Assembly (NCBI GenBank): GCA_001179505.1
Contig: CDMY01000113.1
Location: forward strand, 1 to 35,703
Length of the DNA stretch: 35,703 bases
Source of the DNA: Vitrella brassicaformis
Lineage: Eukaryota; Sar; Vitrellaceae
Reading direction: 5' to 3'
A program made the position numbers and the translations under genes. The notes under the pieces are model-generated. The model did not search any database, was not told the origin of the DNA, and saw nothing but the letters and a program-made list of their open reading frames with translations. Numbering within the stretch: the first letter of the stretch is position 1; every line of letters begins with the position of its first letter. Positions 30,135-35,703 of the stretch are shown piece by piece.

Positions 30135-32002
30135 ATGGCCACTCGTCGGGACACCACGAGGCCGAGCCCTGCCGCACCCGGCCAGCTGTGGCGGACCACG
30201 GCGGATGGGCTGTCGCGGGACGACTTCCGGCGGATCAGCATCCCGCGGGAAGCCAACGCGTCCAAGTCGAAACTGGAGTTGTTCTACGAGCTCTACTTCT
30301 ACGGCCACAACCTCTTCGACTTCGCAAACGGCCAGATGCCCAGAGCGGGCAAACCCGGGTATGCTGACTACCAGGCCATCCAAGCGTGCTCGCGAGCGAA
30401 GGACGTCAGGAGGCGTGTTCGGGGCGCACACAACCAGACGTGCCGCTGCCACTACTGCGACGGCACAGTCGACCCTCAGTATCTCACCACGCTGCAAGTC
30501 AGGCGTCTGGTCGCCGACAGCCTCCGAGCACCCCCTCCCCCCACCCACAACCCGCCCCCCCCTGTCGCAAGTGGCGCTCCCCCGCCCCCTGCTGTCGCAA
30601 GCGGCGCTCCCCCTGTTCACCCCCCGGCTGCCCACCCTCCATCCGCGGGCGCTTCGCGCGCAGTTTTTCCTTCGACCTGGCAACCTCGCCCGCACAACAA
30701 TCGATCAGTCTCTGCGTCTGTCCGTGCAGTGTGGATCAGGGCTCCTTTGGCACTCCGGACCAGCGTTCTGATGACTATTGCTGCGGAATTTATCCCTCCT
30801 GCAAGGTGCAATATATATTCGGCTGCGCATGGATGGGATTTATGGCCTGGATGGATGACCGTGTTGGTTCAGTGTGGCATTTTCCCTCAAAGAATGCCCA
30901 CGAGGGGTGGAAGGGTCGGGGGTTCAGTCATGTGTCTGGATGGATTCGCTCTCGCTTGTCTATCGCCCTCGCGCGTGCGACTAGCTTCTGTCTGCGTGGG
31001 GGAGGGAGGGGAGGGTTTGCGGGACTGGGGTGTGCTGATGGGGCGGGGATTGATCCCTCCTCCCCTTGAGCCTGTTTGAGTCTGCGTGCTGATGGGACTG
31101 TATTTGTATGAGTATCACGGACACACAGACGAGTGTTACGGTTAATGACAGTTTCCCCCGTGAAAAAGAATGCCCACTGACTTTCTGCCTCACCTTCTGC
31201 CCGCCACCCCTATCAAACGGTTGGTACAGCTGATCGGTACGACACGTATGCGCGCCTCCAAAGAGTGAGCTGTTCTTCTCCATGTCTTTCAGCATGGCTG
31301 ATACTAAGCTTTGAGACCACTATTTGTGCTTAAATGATAAGTGGACGCGTGTATGAATCCACATTGACGAATGCGAACAGTGTGCACCAGAGACCTCCGA
31401 AGAGGCAAGGAATGTAGACTCATACAGCAATGCTCAGGAGCTTTTCCTCCTGACCTGAGAGACTGCTGTGTGGTGTGGAGACGGCCGTGTGGCGCTGCTC
31501 TTTTGCTCCTTACCCTTTCGCGGCCACCCTCCCCTTTCGCGAAGGCCTCGACAGGTATCTACCCTGGCGGCTGGGGGGCTCCCAGACCAGGAAAAACTGC
31601 AGTTTTTCCTTCGACCTGGCAACCCCGCCCGCACAACAATCGATCATTCATCCATCCATCCATCCATGCGGCCAGCTGCTTGTCACTCCATGGCCCGCCC
31701 GTGCACCCACACATACCTCTACTATAGGTCTATGAGCACAGGAAGGCAATCAACCATGCCCTGCAAGTCACATTCACGGTCAAAAACGGCAAAATGGTGA
31801 CATTTTTGTTTGGTGGCGTGGTGTGGTCTGTGCGGCTCGTCTGACCTTGTGTGTCTGGGTGAGTGGCCTTCGTGCGTACCTTGACAACCACCAGCTCCAT
31901 GTCGGGGCTGACGAATGCGAACAGTGTGCACCAGAGACCTCCGAAGAGGCAAGGAATGTAGACTCATACAGCAATGCTCAGGAGCTTTTCCTCCTGACCT
32001 GA
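30135..32002 (+). CDS. Orphan multi-exon gene with Cys-rich patch and Pro-rich linker
   Basis: Not recognised. Exon 1 starts at the ATG 30135 and is well supported to about 30660. It encodes a basic N-terminus, a helical segment (SKLELFYELYFYGHNLFDFA), a compact Cys/His patch CRCHYC (a possible metal site), then Pro/Ala repeats (PPVASGAPPP twice). Further exon-like pieces with good splice sites follow: 30730-30805 (VDQGSFGTPDQRSDDYCC), 31230-31264 (DRYDTYARLQR), 31728-31796 (VYEHRKAINHALQVTFTVKN) and 31895-32002 (LHVGADECEQCAPETSEE..., stop). The last three join in phase. The link between 30805 and 31230 does not, so an exon is missing from this model. The open frame from 30135 without splicing would run to 31079, but its second half looks non-coding. 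Confidence 0.45.
30661..30706 (+). repeat. 46-base direct repeat, copy 1
   Basis: A sequence beginning CAGTTTTTCCTTCGACCTGG and ending AATCGATCA matches 31600-31645 with one mismatch. It lies at the 3' end of the Pro-rich exon. Confidence 0.85.
31365..31571 (+). repeat. 207-base direct repeat, copy 1 (exon fragment)
   Basis: Nearly identical to 31909-32115 (offset 544 bases; one clear difference, TTTGC versus TGTGC). It contains the DECEQCAPETSEEARNVDSY coding piece and its stop codon, plus following sequence, but lacks the splice acceptor and first codons present in copy 2. It is therefore probably a non-functional partial duplicate inside an intron. Confidence 0.85.
31600..31645 (+). repeat. 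46-base direct repeat, copy 2
   Basis: Second copy of the element at 30661-30706, 939 bases downstream, placed inside a presumed intron ahead of the 31728 exon and followed by CATC tandem repeats. Confidence 0.85.
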
Positions 32003-32115
32003 GAGACTGCTGTGTGGTGTGGAGACGGCCGTGTGGCGCTGCTCTTGTGCTCCTTACCCTTTCGCGGCCACCCTCCCCTTTCGCGAAGGCCTCGACAGGT
32101 ATCTACCCTGGCGGC
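31909..32115 (+). repeat. 207-base direct repeat, copy 2
   Basis: The copy that carries a complete terminal exon (acceptor at 31894, stop 32000-32002). Its last 17 bases overlap the first exon proposed for the next gene, beginning at 32099. Confidence 0.85.
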
Positions 32116-32642
32116 CTGCCTGGTGTCGGCGGAGCGCGATGGCACCTTCCTTCTTCCTTTCGAAAATACCTGAGGCTCCAGCAGGTCAGTACAAATGTGT
32201 GGTGGTGCGGTGTGATAATGCGTGTGTCTGCTGCATGCGCCGGTGTTGTAGGATGGCCTTCCTGTGCCCAGTGGCAAAGACGAGGATGAGGATATGCTGT
32301 CCAGCGATGATGAGGAAGAATTTGAAGGGAAAGATGAGTTCAGGCAGATAGTGCTGGAGTCAAGAGCAAAGACATGTGTAGCAAGGCTGATTGAGGGGTT
32401 TCAGGCAGGCACAGTCCCTCTTCCCTCGGGCTGGGAACTAGGGCCGCTGAGCGAGACTGAAGGCGGCAGCGACGAAGAAGCTGATAGCCATTTCGGTGGG
32501 AGTGTGTGGCCTCGTGCCTTGTGTCTCTTGACTGTAGTGATTGTGCGATGGATGGATGGCATGTCACGATGAATGTGTGACCCATTTCGTTGTCGTACAC
32601 GTGCTCATGTGCCTCCCTTTGTCTGCAGGTGGAATGGCGTGA
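32099..32642 (+). CDS. Acidic orphan, 5' end unresolved
   Basis: Three pieces join in phase: 32099-32184 (IYPGGLPGVGGARWHLPSSF), 32252-32495 and 32629-32642 (stop). The middle exon is strongly coding-like. It begins DGLPVPSGKDEDEDMLSSDD, then a helical LESRAKTCVARLIEGF segment, and ends with an acidic tail. No start codon is evident. It may be a separate gene, or further exons of the orphan at 30135 if the stop at 32000 is spliced out. Function unknown. Confidence 0.45.
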
Positions 32643-33104
32643 TTATTCTTTTGAAGGCCGTCTCTCTTTCTCGACGACTTCCTCAAGGTCAGTGACTCGA
32701 GTGTGAGTGTCGACATTCAGATTCCTGCTCTGCCATTCCTTGTTTTCTCCTCTGAGAAGCAGAATGACTCCAGCAAATAAAGGTTTTCCCAAAGAAGAAG
32801 AAGAAAAAGAAAAAAGAGAACAAACTGTTGTTTTCTGCTGTGTCTCTTGGCTAATGACCTTTCAGCCGAAGGGAACGCTACGCATGTGCTTGAATGCATT
32901 TCATGAATTGATTTGTCTCTGTCGCTGTGCAGCGAAGGCGTTGAGCGTTGACGACAGGATTTCCTGACCGGCACGACCGTGGTGAGCGTAGAAAGACACA
33001 AGAGATATGACATACCTTTCGGCTGTGCATATGCGGGACATGTGTGGCTTTGACAGCGCTGGGCATGCCGTCAGTGGAGGCCTTCTCGACATACAGCACG
33101 AAGG
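32643..33104. other. Intergenic or intronic, A-rich patch
   Basis: Apart from AATAAA and the A/G-rich run at about 32795-32820, nothing is recognised. 33030-33100 may be an upstream exon of the J-domain-like copy (open frame containing ALGMPSVEAFSTYSTK). Confidence 0.3.
32776..32781 (+). terminator. AATAAA, candidate poly(A) signal
   Basis: A canonical hexamer 134 bases after the stop at 32642, followed by an A-rich stretch (32790-32820). Confidence 0.35.
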
Positions 33105-33374
33105 TTGCGACCCTGGGTGGTGAAATACAACTACCGCCGCCTGTCCCTGGTAAGCAATGGGCACAATGCATTCTCCCGCAATGTGCTGAAAACAGATTTT
33201 GATAAGGGCGGCAGCACCGAGGAGCAGGAGGAGTTGAATGATACCTACGCCACCATCACACAAGAAATGGAGGACCTCCTTAAGGACTTCGAAACCGAAG
33301 AGCTGGTAGGTGTGGGTGGGTCTGGGAGGAGATCTGCAGAACGTCTGCCACCGATGCACATGAATGAAACATGA
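33105..33374 (+). pseudogene. Degenerate J-domain-like copy 1
   Basis: An open frame contains VKYNYRRLSL (J-domain helix II end) and, about 20 residues later, FDKGGSTEEQEELNDTYATI (loop plus helix III). J-domains of DnaJ co-chaperones use an HPD tripeptide here to stimulate Hsp70. Here only the D of (F)DKGG remains, so co-chaperone activity is not expected. No clear start codon: the frame simply opens upstream. A donor-like GTAAGCAAT follows the helix II codons, as in copy 2, but the frame is also open without splicing. Confidence 0.4.
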
Positions 33375-33506
33375 GTGAACAGCTGCGCCTTCTGCGAGCT
33401 GCGCCTTTACGACAGGAGCCAGGGGAGCTGAGCATTTCATGCTTCTGGTGTGTCTATACGCAAGGCCCTGCTGCGAGAGAAAAAGCCCATCTGCATTAGA
33501 CGCCAT

Positions 33507-34164
33507 GCCCGCAGGGCAGCACCAAGGTGACATACAGCACAGCGTCGACAGGCGGTGAGAGAGACACATGGGAAATGGGTCTGTGTGTCCATGGCACAGC
33601 GCAACACAATGTTGTGGGTCTGTTGCAGGATGTGGATTCGGATGTGCACGCGTCGCCATCATCTGGTCGACCACGTTGGACCCCTCAGAACAAGGCCGAG
33701 CTGCCCTTCCCGCCGTTCGTCACCAAACTAAAGGCCACTATGCCGTCCTCGGCCTGCCCGTCGACGCCCCGTTCGAAGAGGTCAAGAGACAGCACCGCCG
33801 CCGCTCCCTCGTAAGCAATCGACACAATGCGGACGAAGCGTAGTGCATTGTGGCGTCAAATGCACTGAATGAAATGCCTGCCGTGCGTCCATTTCTCTGG
33901 GTGGATGGCATTGCATGTGCAGAAGGTCCATCGAGGAGCAGCAGGCCATCAACGCCGCGTACGCCGCCATAGCGCAGGAGAAGGAGGACCTCCAGGGCTT
34001 CGTGCCCGAGGACCTGGTAGGCGTGGGTGCCACTGGGTGGGAGGGAGAGAAGGCACGCACCAGGGATTTACTCGCTATGTGTGATATGTCCGATGCAGCC
34101 GCCCTGCTATTACCCGTGGGAGGGGTCGCCCAATGGAGGTGCGGCAGCCACGAAGGGCGGCTGA
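33507..34164 (+). pseudogene. Degenerate J-domain-like copy 2
   Basis: Segments: 33629-33810, 33923-34016 and 34099-34164 (stop), with canonical splice sites. The first contains a clear J-domain start, GHYAVLGLPVDAPFEEVKRQ, ending RRRSL at the donor; the second contains EEQQAINAAYAAIAQEKEDL, the later helix. HPD is absent. The frame that splices cleanly into the second exon is not the J-domain frame of the first, so a one-base change has separated them. The upstream part (33507-33559) is uncertain. The pieces after the J region encode PPCYYPWEGSPNGG and the stop. Confidence 0.45.
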
Positions 34165-34219
34165 CGCACGAAAATCCAGTGACCCAGGCTCGCAGAGAGA
34201 GATAGAGAGACAGAGGAAG

Positions 34220-35703
34220 ATGGCCACACGCACGCCAGCCGCCGCTGCCATGAGGCAGACCCTCATGTCTAGGGGGATTGACGTCCCCGATGTCTATACC
34301 GACTCCAGGGGGGTGCCGTTTTGCAGAAGGCCGCCAAGGCCGCCAAGGATGCCACTGCCAGCACCACCCGCCAGCAGCAGCAGCACACGCAGCAGCAGGC
34401 CACACCAGACGCCACTGCCGTTAGGCAAAAACTCTTGAGTAGGGGTTCTGACGTGCCCGATGTGTATGCCGATGACCGCCGCGCCTTCACCAAGAAGGTC
34501 CTTCGGATCAAAAAGGACCACCCTGAGGTGAGGAGGGCAGGGAGGCGCATGCAGCATTGCGCAATGGCTCAGGGGCATCGACGACATTCATTTGTTTGTT
34601 TCCTCACTGCAGGACTTCGCTCAGTGGATGGAGTCCATGCGCGGCACTCAGGAGGGGCGGAAATTTTGCGTGAGGCAAGACGAGTACATTGAGCACCTGC
34701 AGAAGGTACCAACATCATGCGCACATCTAGCTAGACACGTGATACTCTGCGCTATGCTGTGCGGTACCGTTTTGCAGAAGAAAGCTGCCAAGGCCGCTGC
34801 CAAGAAGCTCAGCCCCACCCACCAACAGCACACCAGCCAGCAGCAGACCACCCACCACCAGCAGCCCACACAGACCCCCGCCCCAGCAGCGGCCACCAGC
34901 GACCCCACCATCATGGCCATGCCCACGCCCTACGTCCCGCCATACATGCCGCTGCCATACATGCCGACGCAGGAGGGGCGGGACATGAAGATGATGATGC
35001 TCAAATACGACGCCGTCCAGGTACGTACATCGCACACACATCCATCTGCACACAAGACACAACTGACTGATGCTCTCTGCTATGCTGTGCTGTGCTCTTT
35101 GGTCAATCCGCCATTCCGCAGAAGGAAGCTGCCAAGGCCTCCACCGACCACCACAACCACCACCAGCCTACCGGCAGCACCTGGGGAGTGGGCTGGGCGC
35201 CGATGGCTTCTACGCCAGCGCCTCACCCAGTGGGACCTGGCCCACTGGGAGCGAAGGGCCGTGTGTTGAGGGTTATGACCCTTGGACGGTCATCCGTGAG
35301 TCGCCGTGGGCGCAGTCGACTTTCGGGTCGTTTGTGCTGGACCCTGATGAGAGGGTGTACCCCGCTGTGGCGACGGCCGTGCTTCGGGCGGTCATCATTG
35401 GCAGCGATGTGGGCAGGCAGCTCCAGTCGGTGACCATCAGCCACTTCGTCCAGGTGAGAGAGGCGAAACGCTCAGGCAACGAGGGAGGAGTGTTCTCATT
35501 GCCTTTGTCCTTTCATGTGGCCACAGGTGACGACCTACTTCAATACCTCGCGAACCCCTTCGCTCCAGCAGCTGGAAATCAGTCGCTGCTCCATGCCCTA
35601 CGTTTGCCAGTCGTCATCCGTCACCCCGTCCCCTACCCCCTTCGGCCTCAAGACGTTCATCTGGCGGAAGAACCTGGTCTCCGGCGAGAGCCTGTCACTC
35701 CCC
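34220..35703 (+). CDS. Inverted paralogue of the left-edge modular gene, partial
   Basis: The same family as the gene at 1-1019: start MATRTPAAAAMRQTLM at 34220, the linker from 34330 (KAAKAAKDATASTTRQQQQ), module VPDVYADDRRAFTKKVLR with a donor at about 34530, DFAQWMESMRG-QEGR exon 34613-34708, and a linker exon 34780-35020 with Met/Pro repeats (MPTPYVPPYMPLPYMP). Further exons are 35122-35453 (ending SVTISHFVQ) and 35527 to the edge. Relative to the left copy about 300 bases are deleted inside the first module, fusing codons for VYTDS directly to the intron end GTGCCGTTTTGCAG. The N-terminal frame then closes at 34438, unless a very short intron is used. So the copy is either rearranged but alive with a new start, or broken at its 5' end. 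The distal domain (from ~35170) is not present in the visible left copy. Confidence 0.5.
34455..34854 (+). repeat. Right arm of long inverted duplication
   Basis: Matches the reverse complement of 1-412 with few differences across exon and intron sequence. Sequence after 34854 (CCACCAG...) lies beyond what can be compared because the left arm is cut by the window edge. Confidence 0.75.

Noticed and set aside
1-35703. tRNA, rRNA, CRISPR arrays, insertion sequences or transposase genes
   Set aside because: No cloverleaf-like B box with acceptor stem, no spaced direct-repeat array, no transposase or reverse-transcriptase motif was seen on either strand.

Overview
The window is nuclear DNA of a unicellular eukaryote, not bacterial. 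It is GC-rich. Genes sit on both strands and are cut into many short exons by introns of roughly 45-150 bp with GT...AG ends and GT/CA-rich interiors. A 300-base N gap marks a draft scaffold. The gene style (dense short introns, a flagellar STPGR protein, lineage-specific orphans) fits an alveolate, possibly a chromerid such as Vitrella. That assignment is inference; no organelle or rRNA marker is present. Exon structures below were built by hand by matching splice sites to reading-frame phase.

Layout. 1-1019 (-): start of a lineage-specific modular protein running off the left edge. 1188-~3263 (-): orphan with a coiled coil and one apparent single-base frameshift. ~3460-4380: only scraps of coding potential. 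4383-8684 (-): NOP9-type pumilio ribosome-biogenesis protein, 20 exons. 8936-10763 (+): orphan with a hydrophobic N-terminus. 10993-12069 (-): Methyltransf_16-like methyltransferase. 12530-13618 (-): single-exon coiled-coil orphan. 13619-15152: non-coding, with the gap. 15153-18169 (+): STPGR/SHIPPO-repeat protein, 18 exons. 18462-19383 (-): small EF-hand protein. 19628-22171 (-): spliceosomal RED/IK. 22553-24649 (+): pyruvate kinase. 24650-26185: mostly non-coding. 26186-26763 (+): 146-residue coiled-coil orphan. 26957-29209 (-): TRM13 tRNA 2'-O-methyltransferase. 30135-~32002 (+) and 32099-32642 (+): orphans tangled with direct repeats. 33105-34164 (+): two degenerate J-domain-like copies. 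34220-35703 (+): an inverted paralogue of the left-edge gene, running off the right edge.

The conserved genes are housekeeping: RNA processing (NOP9, RED, TRM13), glycolysis (pyruvate kinase), protein or small-molecule methylation, and the flagellar cytoskeleton (STPGR protein, perhaps the EF-hand protein). They are not a co-operating cluster. Several pairs are divergent and could share promoters (NOP9/orphan, RED/pyruvate kinase, TRM13/orphan). The unusual part is the two ends: the same modular gene family appears in opposite orientation about 33 kb apart, and the right 5.5 kb carries duplications of exon pieces. This looks like an actively rearranging orphan-gene region beside a conserved core.
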